Part shown: positions 26,502 to 35,678 of the stretch, in pieces | Position numbering within the stretch: position 1 is the stretch's first letter | Layout: the number at the start of each line of letters is the position of its first letter | Source of the DNA: Saccharibacillus sacchari DSM 19268 | Lineage (GTDB): Bacteria > Bacillota > Bacilli > Paenibacillales > Paenibacillaceae | Assembly: GCF_000585395.1 (NCBI RefSeq) | Contig: NZ_KK073875.1 | Location: 2,542,017 to 2,606,016 of the forward strand | Reading direction: 5' to 3' | DNA: 64,000 nucleotides | Program-made: the position numbers and the translations under genes | The notes under the pieces: model-generated | Told to the model about the DNA's origin: nothing | Databases searched by the model: none | What the model saw: only the letters and a program-made list of their open reading frames with translations

Positions 26502-26879
26502 ATGAATCTGACTATAAACTGGATTACCCTACGCGTTCGCGACCTCGAAGCGTCGATCTCTTTTTACCATGATATCCTCGGCCTGCCTATTCAACGCCGT
26601 TTCGAAAGCCGGGGCAAGCAGATCGCCATGCTCGGCAGTGACGCACAGCCCAAGATCGAAGTCATTCAAGGCGGCGAACAGACCGTGCAGCCGGAAAACG
26701 GAGTGTCGGTCGGTTTCGAGGTCGAATCGTTGGAAGGCGCAATGGAGGAGCTTCGACACAAAGGCATTCCGATCGCCCGTGGACCGATTATGCCGAATCC
26801 GCGTTTGAGCTTTTTCTACATCTTGGACCCGGATGGATTTGAAGTTCAATTGGCACAGCATCACCAATCTATCGAATAG
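26502..26879 (+). CDS. VOC-superfamily protein (glyoxalase-like)
   Basis: 125 residues from the ATG at 26502, preceded by AGGAGTG. LRVRDLEASISFYHDILGLPIQRR begins a typical glyoxalase-like half, and FFYILDPDGFEVQLAQH ends it with the metal-type Glu. A His or Glu metal ligand set cannot be fully assigned. The substrate is unknown. Confidence 0.85.
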   Translation: MNLTINWITLRVRDLEASISFYHDILGLPIQRRFESRGKQIAMLGSDAQPKIEVIQGGEQTVQPENGVSVGFEVESLEGAMEELRHKGIPIARGPIMPNPRLSFFYILDPDGFEVQLAQHHQSIE

Positions 26880-26966
26880 AAAACGTTTTAGACCCTATCC
26901 CAAGTCGGTAAACTGGTTTATCATAAAAAGAAAACCAAGCAACATGCACCGGAAGGGGACAGCACT

Positions 26967-27755
26967 ATGGAATTCAACGACGTGATTCACGGACACCGAT
27001 CGATTCGCCAATACGAAGATCGCGAAGTCAGCCAAGAGGTTCTAGGCAGAGTGCTGGAAGCGGGCATTCGCGCCTCGTCCAGCGGTAATATGCAGTCTTA
27101 TTCCATCGTGGTCACGCGGGACAAAGAGCAGCGTAAAAAGCTCTACACGCCGCATATGGACCAGTCGATGGTGCTGGATGCGCCGGTTCTGCTAACTTTC
27201 TGCGCGGACTTCAACCGGATGCGCAAATGGCTGGAGCTAAACGACGCCCCGATCCATTTCGATAACTACATGAGCTTTATGATCGGCACCATCGACGCGA
27301 CGCTGGCTTCGCAAAACTGCGCACTAGCGGCGGAAAACGAAGGTTTGGGCATCTGCTACATGGGCTCGACGCTCGCGAACTGCGACCAAATCGGCGAGCT
27401 GCTGAACCTTCCGCCGGGCGTGGTGCCTGTCGTCGGCTATTCGTTGGGCTATCCCGCCGAAGCTCCCGCGCTGCGCGACCGCCTGCCGCAGCACGGACTC
27501 GTCCATTACGAACAGTATCAGGATTACACGGACGAGCAGATCGAGGACATTTACAAAGACCGCAACGAAAAAGGCTGGCAGCGTTACATGGATGTGCCGA
27601 AGCTCAAAGCGATGACCGAAGAACTGGGCCTTAAAAATTTGGCTCAAGTCTACACGATCGCCAAGTATACGAAAGAATCGCATCTCGAGTACTCGCAGAC
27701 GATCCTGAATTATTTGGAAAAGCAGAATTTCATGAACAACGAAGATTCGAAGTAA
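26967..27755 (+). CDS. Flavin-dependent nitroreductase (NfsA/NfrA type)
   Basis: 262 residues. The FMN-binding start GHRSIRQYEDREV, the middle ASSSGNMQSYSI, and ENEGLGICYMGS are those of the NfsA/NfrA group of NAD(P)H-dependent oxidoreductases. It reduces nitro compounds, quinones or free flavin in the cytoplasm. The extended C-terminal helical arm (DEQIEDIYKDR and following) is typical. A ribosome site GAAGGGG precedes the ATG. It is followed by a terminator and is probably monocistronic. Confidence 0.9.
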   Translation: MEFNDVIHGHRSIRQYEDREVSQEVLGRVLEAGIRASSSGNMQSYSIVVTRDKEQRKKLYTPHMDQSMVLDAPVLLTFCADFNRMRKWLELNDAPIHFDNYMSFMIGTIDATLASQNCALAAENEGLGICYMGSTLANCDQIGELLNLPPGVVPVVGYSLGYPAEAPALRDRLPQHGLVHYEQYQDYTDEQIEDIYKDRNEKGWQRYMDVPKLKAMTEELGLKNLAQVYTIAKYTKESHLEYSQTILNYLEKQNFMNNEDSK

Positions 27756-27770
27756 CTAATACGAACAATA

Positions 27771-27807
27771 GACGGAGTTCCGCAAAAATGTGGATTCCGT
27801 CTTTTTT
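27771..27807 (+). terminator. Terminator after the nitroreductase gene
   Basis: GACGGA at 27771-27776 pairs with TCCGTC at 27796-27801, followed by six T. Confidence 0.85.
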
Positions 27808-27838
27808 GTGCATCCGTAAGCATGGTTTTCGATTGTCG

Positions 27839-27882
27839 TTGCCAAGCACAATGCGAACATGATACGATAAATACAAATGTAT
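27839..27882 (+). promoter_or_regulatory. Promoter and possible RHH operator
   Basis: TTGCCA at 27839-27844 and TACGAT at 27863-27868 (18-base spacer) could be the promoter. ATACAAATGTAT at 27871-27882 is a short palindrome at the expected start site, a reasonable place for the RHH protein encoded downstream to bind. Confidence 0.35.
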
Positions 27883-27922
27883 ATTGAATAAGGTTACTTA
27901 AATCAAAAGAGGAGAGAGTTTA

Positions 27923-28165
27923 TTGAACGATCATCCCAAATCCGTCAAAGTCGGTATTTCCAATAAAGAAGGGCAGCTGGGCTTCGTATTTACCAAAGGC
28001 GGTCTGCGCGAAGGAGCTGGACGCAAAAGCATAGGCGTGACCCGCAAAGTATCATTAACGTTGAGCGAGGAGATATGGGCTAAGATAGAAGCCGACCGCG
28101 TTATAAATGATTCATCGCGTTCGGAGATCATTCGCCATGCATTGGAGTCTTTTTATTCCGAATAA
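27923..28165 (+). CDS. Small ribbon-helix-helix DNA-binding protein
   Basis: 80 residues from TTG at 27923 after GAGGAGAG. The C-terminal half has the CopG/Arc-type ribbon-helix-helix pattern: RKVSLTLSEEIWAKIEADR then SRSEIIRHALESFYS. The N-terminal 35 residues are basic with a glycine-rich GGLREGAGRKS stretch, as in several replicon or phage proteins. It precedes the DnaN paralogue by 24 bases, so the pair is probably one operon and the RHH protein its repressor. It could alternatively be a remnant of a mobile element. Confidence 0.75.
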   Translation: MNDHPKSVKVGISNKEGQLGFVFTKGGLREGAGRKSIGVTRKVSLTLSEEIWAKIEADRVINDSSRSEIIRHALESFYSE

Positions 28166-28189
28166 TCCTGCCGAAAGAAGGTGCACGCG

Positions 28190-29329
28190 TTGCGGATCGA
28201 AATAGCCCGAGATTCTTTGACTCAAGCTCTGCATGATGTGATCCAAGCTGTAGCAGTTGCTTATACGCAGCCGACTCTTCAAGGCATCCGTATTCGGGCC
28301 GATCTGGACGGTGTGACGCTGATGTCCGCCCATGCCCATATGAGCGTTCGAATCAGGCTTCCTCGAAACGACGCTTCCGTAACGGTCGAAAAAGTCGGCT
28401 CGATTGTCGTTTCCCTGCACTATTTGTATCACATTCTCCGTAAACTGGATCACAAATCCGTCATACTTGAGATCAAGCAGCCGCTACTCCTCGCGATAGT
28501 TTCGGGAAGTTTTCGAATGCGCTTATGCGGCATGGACGATTCGGAGTTTTCCTGTTTTGAGAGTGGAAAAGAAGCGTCTTCGGTGCGGCTTCGTATCAAC
28601 AGCGCCATATTCAGATCGTCGATCAAGCAGGTAGCGGGAGCGGCCGCGACTTCGGATAGCCGTCCGGTGCTTACAGGCGTATTGCTCGAATACGATCAAG
28701 GAAGGTTACGTTTGACGGCTGCCGACGGCATTCGTCTAGCTTCGCGAACATTAGAGGTGGACGATCCCGCAGATCATAGTGTTACAGCGATCATCCCGGC
28801 GAAAAGTGTGCAGGCCATTTCGAAAATGCTGGAGCAAGCAGACGAAACAATGGAGGTCGAGATAGGCCGAAGCCGGATCACATTTGTCGCCGGGTGCTTG
28901 GAGATCGAATCGGTATTGATCCAGGGAACCTTTCCGTCCGTAAAAAATATGGATTCCGAAGTCTTTCTCTGCGAGTGTCGCATCGATAGGGTCGGATTGC
29001 TTCATGCGACGGAAGGCGTCACGATCATGGCCGGTGAAAAGATTATCCGCTTGGCTGCGAACCAGAACCGACTACATTTGTCATCCAAAAAAGCAGAGAT
29101 CGGAGAAGCGGAAAACGAAGTACCAGTGCATGCAATGACGGGTGAAGGCTTTGTCTTGTCATTGAACGGAAAGCTGCTGACTGAAATTCTTCGCAGCAGC
29201 GATTGCGCCGAGCTTCGGATCCGATACGCGGGAAGTATGGCGCCTCTCGTCATTTGTCCGGAAGATTCGTCCGAATCCACCCTGTTTTTGATCACTTCTG
29301 TCAGAATCTCCGAATCCTTTTCTGCATAA
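28190..29329 (+). CDS. dnaN: DNA polymerase III beta-subunit paralogue (second sliding clamp)
   Basis: 379 residues from TTG at 28190, eight bases after AAAGAAGG; this gives the clamp-like start MRIEIARDSLTQAL and a length equal to normal DnaN (about 378). Three clamp domains can be followed, each about 120 residues; domain 2 holds SSIKQVAGAAATSDSRPVLTGVLLE, matching the most conserved DnaN stretch (which ends RPILTGV). The usual C-terminal ending with a Pro-Val/Met-Arg motif reads TSVRISESFSA here, so the Pro that lines the partner-binding pocket is replaced by Ser and a tail is added. The context, behind an RHH protein and away from dnaA and recF, shows it is not the housekeeping gene. It may serve in repair or a replicon, or act as a modulator. 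Confidence 0.85.
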   Translation: MRIEIARDSLTQALHDVIQAVAVAYTQPTLQGIRIRADLDGVTLMSAHAHMSVRIRLPRNDASVTVEKVGSIVVSLHYLYHILRKLDHKSVILEIKQPLLLAIVSGSFRMRLCGMDDSEFSCFESGKEASSVRLRINSAIFRSSIKQVAGAAATSDSRPVLTGVLLEYDQGRLRLTAADGIRLASRTLEVDDPADHSVTAIIPAKSVQAISKMLEQADETMEVEIGRSRITFVAGCLEIESVLIQGTFPSVKNMDSEVFLCECRIDRVGLLHATEGVTIMAGEKIIRLAANQNRLHLSSKKAEIGEAENEVPVHAMTGEGFVLSLNGKLLTEILRSSDCAELRIRYAGSMAPLVICPEDSSESTLFLITSVRISESFSA

Positions 29330-29352
29330 AAAAGAATCTTCGCAACGACAAA

Positions 29353-29384
29353 AAGACTGCTGTCCGCAGGTGGACAGCAGTCTT
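29353..29384. terminator. Bidirectional terminator between the clamp gene and GH38
   Basis: A perfect 13-bp stem (29353-29365 with 29372-29384). The run of T is on the minus strand, so it chiefly ends the mannosidase operon. Confidence 0.85.
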
Positions 29385-29435
29385 CGAATGGTGTTTCTTG
29401 TTGATCCGATTGTATACGGATCAAAGGGCTTAAAT

Positions 29436-32252
29436 TCAACGCGTCACATAAGCCCGCGTCACGATCTTGTACCCGCCGATCGCGTCATGCCGCTCGCTTA
29501 GCAGCTCGCGGCGGCGCTCCAATACGTCGCTCTCATAAGCGGCTTCGACATCGAATCCGGCTTTGGCTTGAAGCGATGCCTCCTCGCCTCCGAGGTTGTA
29601 CCACCGCACGATCACGTCTTCCGTGTCCGCCGACAGCTTCAACGTCGAGAACGCCAATGTCGTATCCTGCTCGTTCCAGCTCACGACCTGCGAAGATAGC
29701 GGCAATCCGTTCGCGGCGCCTGTCGAGGTTCCGCCTGCAAGTTTAACGCCGCCGACCGGCTTCTCCGCAGCACGTTCCGACGCATCTGCAAACTCTCCGG
29801 TCTGAACGACGGTCCACGGAATCGGGAAGCTATACGCATCGGCAATTGCGCCGGACTTCGCCGCATCACCCGCGAACGGACGGATCGTATACTCGACCGT
29901 TTGCTCGCCGAGGCACTGCGCTTCCGGCGTCTCGAACACGCCCCAGTCGCCCAGTTCCGACGAAGCGCGAAGCAACGTGACCGCGATGGTGTTCTGCCCG
30001 TCCCGCAGCACTTCGTACTCGTTCAGTCCTTTGTTCGCGATCAACAGACCTTGCTCGCCGTCGGTTACATGCACGAATGCCTGCTGATGCTGCGCGTTGC
30101 TTGGATTGATCCATTCCTTCGCAGGCATATTAGCGCGCTTCGCGGATTCGAAGATCGAATCGGCATAGTGATGATCCGCGTTCAAGCCCGTCGGGAACAG
30201 CGCCCGCAGACGGTGGTCTTTCGCCTGGTTATTGAACGAAGTGCGCACCTTCACCAGCTCGCTACCCGCTTCCAAGGTGTACAGAGTCGTGATTACCAGC
30301 GGCACGGTTTGGTCCGTGCGCTGCGCGGTGCGTTCCGTGAATGGAACCATCTGCTGCTTCTCGCGGTTGAATGTCTCGTCGGCGCCGGCTGGGATTTCCC
30401 AACGTGCGACGCTTTCCAAAGTCGCACGGAAAGGCGTCTGTTCGACAATACGGACTTCGGCTTGCAGATGCTCGGTCGTCAATGTCTGCTCGCCTTCCGG
30501 TTGGCGGTAGACGTATTCGTTGCCGATATCGCCCGTGTTTTCATACACATTCAGTCCGTTGTAACTCGCCCCGCTTTGCTTGTGTTCGACGGTCAACGAG
30601 CCGTTAGCGGCTACGGTAACCTTCAGCTTGCCATTTTCCAAGGTCGCATTGTTCACGTTGACCGTGTCTGCTCCGGTTGTTGCTTCTTCAGCTACTCCGG
30701 CCCCGGTAGGAACCAACGCATACGTTCGATAAGCCAACGAAGGGACATCCAATGCTTGGAACGTCACTTTCACTTTACGTGCCATATACGGCTGGCGGAA
30801 ACGATCCTTCGGCAGATCATACCCGAAGTGCGCGCCGAAATCCTGAATCTCCGCTGCGTAGACGCGGCCTTCTTCGTCTTGCACGACGAAGTTCGGCAGC
30901 GGAGCGGCTTCCAGTTCTTGCGCCAACGTCTGCGGATTCGGGCCTTCCGGGAAATACTTTTGCCCGAATAGCAGTTCCGTCTCCAATACGCCGCTGCGCG
31001 TCCAGCCTGCGGTGTTGAACGCGACGAAAGGCACGGCGCCTTCGCCCCACTGCTTCAAGACTTCCGCATCGATCACGGCCGCGATCGCCTGTGCGCTTTG
31101 CTCGGCGAGTTTCTCAGCCACATGGCTGCTTTTCGCGAAACGGGTCAGCATCTCGCGATGCACCTCGTCCACGCTGCATCCGCAGATGCTGTCGTGCGGA
31201 TGATTCTGCATCAGCGTTTTCCAGGCATAGGTCAGCAGATGGTGCGGATAAGCTTTCACTCCGGCCAAATGCGCCATTGTCGCGAGCGGTTCGGTCACTT
31301 TTTCCAATAACGTCTGGCCTTGTTGATTGAGCTGCTTCAGGTACACGCGCGCGGAGGCGGTATTGACCAGCGTTCCCCAACCGTCCGTATGCTGACTGCG
31401 CAGCTCGCCTTCGATGATCGCGAGATCGTCCGGCACTTCTTTGGCAACGGCTTCGATGTAATCGTCAAAGTTCGAATGCACGAAGTCGATGTCCGGGTAC
31501 AGCTCCGACGAGACGCGGATCGCTTCCGGCAGATCCGTCTGGATCGGCTGATGGTCGCAGCCGTTCATGAACAGCAGATGCGGCGTGGACGCGAATTTTT
31601 CGGCTTCCGCCAAATTTTTGTCCCAATACGTTTTCGCTTTTTCCGCGTCGGCAGGGACTTCCATCCCGTTGCAGTACCAGTTCGCGAACAGGATGCCGAG
31701 CACTTCCGAACCGTCCGGCGAGCGCCAGATCATTTCGGAATACGGCGATTCATAGCTGTCCGCGTCCACCACCGCATTGTTGAAGCCGGTCGGTTTCACG
31801 CCGCGTCCGAATACGGCATTGCCGATATCCGCCTGCTGCAAAATCTGCGGAGCTTGGCCCATATTGCCGAACGAATCGGGGAAGTAGCCGGTTTTCGACA
31901 GCACGCCGAACGGCTTGGCATCCTGGTGGCCGATCAGCAGATTGCGCAGATTCGCTTCGCTGCTGGTCAGGAACTCGTCTTGCAGGATGTACCACGGACC
32001 GAATTGGATACGGCCTTCGCGGATATAGCGGTCGAGCCGCTCTTGCTGATCCGGGCGGACTTGCAGATAGTCTTCGCGTATGATCGTCTGTCCGTCCAGA
32101 TGGAAGTAGCGATACTCCGGGTCTTGATCCAGCGTATCGAGCAGCTTGTCCATCAGCTCGACGAGCAGCACGTGATGATGTTCGTAAGGCATATACCATT
32201 CCCGATCCCAGTGGGTGTGGGAGATCAGGTGAACCGTTTTCTTTTCCGACAT
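29436..32252 (-). CDS. GH38 alpha-mannosidase
   Basis: 938 residues from the ATG at 32252-32250, just after AGGAGG (minus strand). SHTHWDREWYMPYE holds the zinc ligands (His14, Asp16), and Asp126 in GYFPDSFGNMGQ is the expected nucleophile. The central three-helix bundle and the large C-terminal beta domains are present, full length for the bacterial family. No signal peptide is seen, so it acts in the cytoplasm on imported alpha-mannosides. It is the last gene of the operon beginning with GH125 and the ABC transporter. Confidence 0.95.
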   Translation of the reverse strand: MSEKKTVHLISHTHWDREWYMPYEHHHVLLVELMDKLLDTLDQDPEYRYFHLDGQTIIREDYLQVRPDQQERLDRYIREGRIQFGPWYILQDEFLTSSEANLRNLLIGHQDAKPFGVLSKTGYFPDSFGNMGQAPQILQQADIGNAVFGRGVKPTGFNNAVVDADSYESPYSEMIWRSPDGSEVLGILFANWYCNGMEVPADAEKAKTYWDKNLAEAEKFASTPHLLFMNGCDHQPIQTDLPEAIRVSSELYPDIDFVHSNFDDYIEAVAKEVPDDLAIIEGELRSQHTDGWGTLVNTASARVYLKQLNQQGQTLLEKVTEPLATMAHLAGVKAYPHHLLTYAWKTLMQNHPHDSICGCSVDEVHREMLTRFAKSSHVAEKLAEQSAQAIAAVIDAEVLKQWGEGAVPFVAFNTAGWTRSGVLETELLFGQKYFPEGPNPQTLAQELEAAPLPNFVVQDEEGRVYAAEIQDFGAHFGYDLPKDRFRQPYMARKVKVTFQALDVPSLAYRTYALVPTGAGVAEEATTGADTVNVNNATLENGKLKVTVAANGSLTVEHKQSGASYNGLNVYENTGDIGNEYVYRQPEGEQTLTTEHLQAEVRIVEQTPFRATLESVARWEIPAGADETFNREKQQMVPFTERTAQRTDQTVPLVITTLYTLEAGSELVKVRTSFNNQAKDHRLRALFPTGLNADHHYADSIFESAKRANMPAKEWINPSNAQHQQAFVHVTDGEQGLLIANKGLNEYEVLRDGQNTIAVTLLRASSELGDWGVFETPEAQCLGEQTVEYTIRPFAGDAAKSGAIADAYSFPIPWTVVQTGEFADASERAAEKPVGGVKLAGGTSTGAANGLPLSSQVVSWNEQDTTLAFSTLKLSADTEDVIVRWYNLGGEEASLQAKAGFDVEAAYESDVLERRRELLSERHDAIGGYKIVTRAYVTR

Positions 32253-32327
32253 GCGTGAACCTCCTAGGTTAGCAGCTTGTCTGGCTCCGTTGCACAACGA
32301 ATCGAGACAAGCCGCCTAACGATGTGA

Positions 32328-33152
32328 TTAACCTTTCGTCGCTCCGCCCATACTGAAGCCTTTGGACATATAGCGTTGCGAGAAAATGTAAAGAACGACC
32401 GACGGCATGGTATACAGCAGCGAGAACGCGGCGAGTCTTCCATACTCCACCATACCGTGACTGCCGAAGAATTGATAGATCGTAACCGACGCGGGAAGCT
32501 TGTCCGGCGTCTGAAGCAGGATATACGGAACGAAGAAGTTGCCCCAGCTCCCGGAAAAGGTAAAGATCGCGATTGTCGAGATGCCGGGCAGCATCAGCGG
32601 AGCGACCACTTTGCGCAATCCGGTCCAGACCGAAGCGCCGTCCATCCAAGCCGCTTCTTCGAGGTCGATCGGCACGGAGTCCATGAAGTTTTTCATCATC
32701 CAGATGCCGTACGGCAGCGACGACGAAGTCAGGAACAGCATCGTGGCGAAGATCGAGTTTTGCAAATTAAGATACAGGAACATTTGGAATACCGGAACCA
32801 TGACTGCCGTGATCGGCAATGCCGTCATGAACAGGATGGAGAGCAGGAAGCTTTTTTTGAATCGCATTTCGTAACGGGACAGCGGATACGCCGCCAGTAC
32901 GGATACGATAACAACCAGCAGCGCTTGACCGCCGGACAGCACGAGGCCGACGCCGAACGAGCGCAGATTGCTGGAATCCGTCAGAACGTCTTTGAAATTT
33001 TGCAGCGTCCAAGTGTCCGGGGCTTTGATGCCTTGTTGAGCGTTGGGATCGAACGAAGCGAGAATGATCCAGAGCAGCGGCAGCAGGAAGCACAAGCCGA
33101 GCACGACCAGAATGCCGTATTGGATATTGCGCTGAAGTCTATGTTTGACCAT
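32328..33152 (-). CDS. Carbohydrate ABC transporter permease (MalG type)
   Basis: 274 residues with six membrane helices. The cytoplasmic EAA loop is DLEEAAWMDGASVWTGLRKVVAPLMLPG, which couples to an ATPase. It is the second permease, 20 bases behind the first. No ATPase gene is present in the operon, so a shared MsmX-like ATPase encoded elsewhere is expected. Imports manno-oligosaccharides by context. Confidence 0.9.
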   Translation of the reverse strand: MVKHRLQRNIQYGILVVLGLCFLLPLLWIILASFDPNAQQGIKAPDTWTLQNFKDVLTDSSNLRSFGVGLVLSGGQALLVVIVSVLAAYPLSRYEMRFKKSFLLSILFMTALPITAVMVPVFQMFLYLNLQNSIFATMLFLTSSSLPYGIWMMKNFMDSVPIDLEEAAWMDGASVWTGLRKVVAPLMLPGISTIAIFTFSGSWGNFFVPYILLQTPDKLPASVTIYQFFGSHGMVEYGRLAAFSLLYTMPSVVLYIFSQRYMSKGFSMGGATKG

Positions 33153-33172
33153 TACGGTGCACCTCCTTCATG

Positions 33173-34039
33173 TTAGACCTTGACCTTCATCGAACGCATG
33201 TAGAACAGGCTGGCAATGATGCCGATCAGTAGCAGAACCAGCGAGATCGCCGTGCCGTAACCGAACTGATAATTCACGAAAGCCTGGTTGTACATAAAGA
33301 TCGGCAGCGTTTGGGTGGATGTGCCCGGGCCGCCTCCGGTCATCGTATAGACAAGCGTGAACACGCCGAGTGTTTGCAGCGTGACCAGCATCATATTCGT
33401 GACGATCGAACCTTTCACCATCGGAATGGTGATATGGCGAATGATTTGGAATCCGGTCGCGCTGTCGATAATCGCCGCTTCTTCGACTTCTTTCGGAATA
33501 TCGTCGAGCGCGGATTGGTAGACCATCATGGAAAAGGCGGTGCCATGCCAGATATTGGCGATAATGACGCTGACCATCGGGAACGAGAACAGCCAGGAGA
33601 TCGGACTGACGCCGAACCAGCCCAGAATCTGATTGAGCGAACCGTTGTCGCTGAAGAACGCGACCATGCAGAACGCAACGACAATCTCGGGCGTGACCCA
33701 ACCCGCGATGACGATAATGCCGATGATCCGGCGGAACGTGACGTTTTTTTCCTTCATCAGCAGCGCCAGGATAAAGCCCAGCAGAACCTGCCCGATGACG
33801 GCGGAGAAGATCAGGAAAATCAAAGTGCGCCAGACGCTGATCCGGAAATCCGGGTCATGGAACATATTCACGAAGTTTTGGAAACCGACAAATTCAAGAC
33901 TTTTCGCCGCGGCTCCGGTTAACGCCATATTGGTAAAAGCCAGTCCGATCGTCAGGAAGATCGGCACGATGAAAAAGATCAACAGAAGCAAAACGGAGGG
34001 CATCAAAAACAGAAACGCTCCGGGCATTTTTCGGGTCAT
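33173..34039 (-). CDS. Carbohydrate ABC transporter permease (MalF/MsmF type)
   Basis: 288 residues with about six membrane helices. The EAA loop is IPKEVEEAAIIDSATGFQIIRHITIPM. The segment TMTGGGPGTSTQTLP is typical of the first permease in sugar importers. It follows the binding protein gene and precedes the second permease. Confidence 0.9.
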   Translation of the reverse strand: MTRKMPGAFLFLMPSVLLLLIFFIVPIFLTIGLAFTNMALTGAAAKSLEFVGFQNFVNMFHDPDFRISVWRTLIFLIFSAVIGQVLLGFILALLMKEKNVTFRRIIGIIVIAGWVTPEIVVAFCMVAFFSDNGSLNQILGWFGVSPISWLFSFPMVSVIIANIWHGTAFSMMVYQSALDDIPKEVEEAAIIDSATGFQIIRHITIPMVKGSIVTNMMLVTLQTLGVFTLVYTMTGGGPGTSTQTLPIFMYNQAFVNYQFGYGTAISLVLLLIGIIASLFYMRSMKVKV

Positions 34040-34181
34040 GGTTCACACTCCATTCGTGGAAAGGGCGAAAGAGCAGATGCTCCTCCGCCCATAGATGGCA
34101 ATAGGGTCAAGCCGCGCGCGAATGCTCGACGACGGGCCGTTTTTGCCGTCTTCAAAGGCTGCGCGCGCCCTGATGCTGAAA

Positions 34182-35552
34182 TTATTCGATGCTGTCCGCA
34201 CCGAGCGAGCGGGAGACGTTTTCTTTCAATTGCTTCACGGCGTCTTCCGGCGACAGGTTGCCGGAGGCGATGCTTTCGACGATGCTTTGCAGTTGTGCCG
34301 ACACGGTTGCGTATTGATCGTTGGCCGGACGGAAATGCGCGACGTTCAGCAGTTCCTGCGCTTCTTCGGTAAACGGACGGTCCGTGTAGCCTTCCACGTC
34401 CACCGAGTCGTTGCGCGGGCTGAGACTGCCTTCCGCCACGACGCGTCCGGTCGCGTTTTCTTTGTTCATGAGGAACTCCATGAACTTCCAAGCGGCTTCT
34501 TTTTGCTGTGCTTGCGCCGGAATCGACCATGCCCAACCGCCGGACATCGTAGTCGAACCCGGTTCTTGGCCGTTTTGCGTCGGGAACGGGGCGAAGCCCA
34601 TTTTCTCTTCGACGTTCTCGATCGGAGCCGCGCCGTTCGCCGCCCAAGTCGAGCCTGCCCAGCTTCCGTCTACCGCCATTGCGAGCTTGTCTTGCGGAAG
34701 CAGCTGCTGGAACGCGATGCTGCCCGCTTGGCCGTTGAGCGCGACCTGCATCGACGGGCCGACTTTGTCGACGTTGAATACTTGATTGATGAAGTTGAAC
34801 GAGTCGAGCATGCCTTGGCTGTCCAAATCCCACTTTTTGCTGTCGTCGTTGTACAGTGCGTTTTCCGTGCCGTACAGCAGCATTTCCAGCGTCTGCATGG
34901 TCACGCCTTCGCCGTTCGACTTGCCGACGATCAGGTTGAGCGGGGTCACTTCCGGCAATTGCTGCTTGATCGTGCGGGCGGCGTCGAGAACGTCCGCCCA
35001 GCTTTTCGGTTCGAACGGAACCGGAAGGCCGGCCTGCGCGAACAGGTCTTTGTTATACCAAATGCCGCGCGTATCGGAGGTTGCCGGAACGCCGTACACT
35101 TTGCCGTCTTCTCCGGTCACGCCGGCTTTCAGGTTCTCGATAATATGCTCGTTCCAATCCGACCATCCGGCCACTTGGGTATCGAGCGGTTCCAGATAAC
35201 CGGCCGCCGCGTCGGATTTGATGATCGACGTATCTTCCGCGATCAGGTCGGGAGCGGTGTCCGGCGATTTCATTTGCAGCACCATTTTGGACGTATAGTC
35301 GCCTTCGCTGGCCAGGACCGGCGCGATGTTGATCTTGATGTCCGGATTCTGTTCTTCGAAGGTCGTTACCAGGCCGGATTCGAAGAACTTCGTCAGCGTG
35401 TCTTCCGAACCGGAAGAACGGAACGATACGGTGACTTCCGTTTTGCCGTCTGCCGCGCTGCTGCCGGAGCCGCCGCCGCAGGCGGTGGTCATAAGCAGGG
35501 CGGAAGCGACGGTTGCGGTGAGCATGGCTTTGAACGGGATCGTCTTTCTCAT
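34182..35552 (-). CDS. Sugar-binding lipoprotein of an ABC importer
   Basis: 456 residues. A lipoprotein signal peptide ends LLMTTACGGG with lipidated Cys25. The rest is a family 1 extracellular solute-binding protein (VYGVPATSDTRGIWYNKDLFAQAGL; late AMAVDGSWAGS and GWAWSIPA). By its neighbours, GH125 and GH38, it should bind alpha-mannosides. A 140-base gap with GC-rich segments separates it from the permeases, a common place for expression differences. Confidence 0.9.
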   Translation of the reverse strand: MRKTIPFKAMLTATVASALLMTTACGGGSGSSAADGKTEVTVSFRSSGSEDTLTKFFESGLVTTFEEQNPDIKINIAPVLASEGDYTSKMVLQMKSPDTAPDLIAEDTSIIKSDAAAGYLEPLDTQVAGWSDWNEHIIENLKAGVTGEDGKVYGVPATSDTRGIWYNKDLFAQAGLPVPFEPKSWADVLDAARTIKQQLPEVTPLNLIVGKSNGEGVTMQTLEMLLYGTENALYNDDSKKWDLDSQGMLDSFNFINQVFNVDKVGPSMQVALNGQAGSIAFQQLLPQDKLAMAVDGSWAGSTWAANGAAPIENVEEKMGFAPFPTQNGQEPGSTTMSGGWAWSIPAQAQQKEAAWKFMEFLMNKENATGRVVAEGSLSPRNDSVDVEGYTDRPFTEEAQELLNVAHFRPANDQYATVSAQLQSIVESIASGNLSPEDAVKQLKENVSRSLGADSIE

Positions 35553-35605
35553 AGGGATTCTCCTCTGTCGGGATCGATGATCCCGGATTATTGGGTAACG
35601 CGGCC

Positions 35606-35635
35606 GCCCGGCTTAGATCCCGCGTCTTGCCGGGC
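35606..35635. terminator. Hairpin between GH125 and the binding-protein gene
   Basis: GCCCGGC at 35606-35612 pairs with GCCGGGC at 35629-35635. No T run follows, so it more likely stabilises RNA than ends transcription. Confidence 0.4.
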
Positions 35636-35678
35636 TCGTTCGCCGTGAGTCGGTTCGTATTTCTTGTGTTCGATTGGC

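Noticed and set aside
27850-27870. Possible LexA (SOS) box upstream of the RHH and clamp genes
   Set aside because: Only the CGAAC half-site (27854-27858) is present; the other half does not match the consensus.
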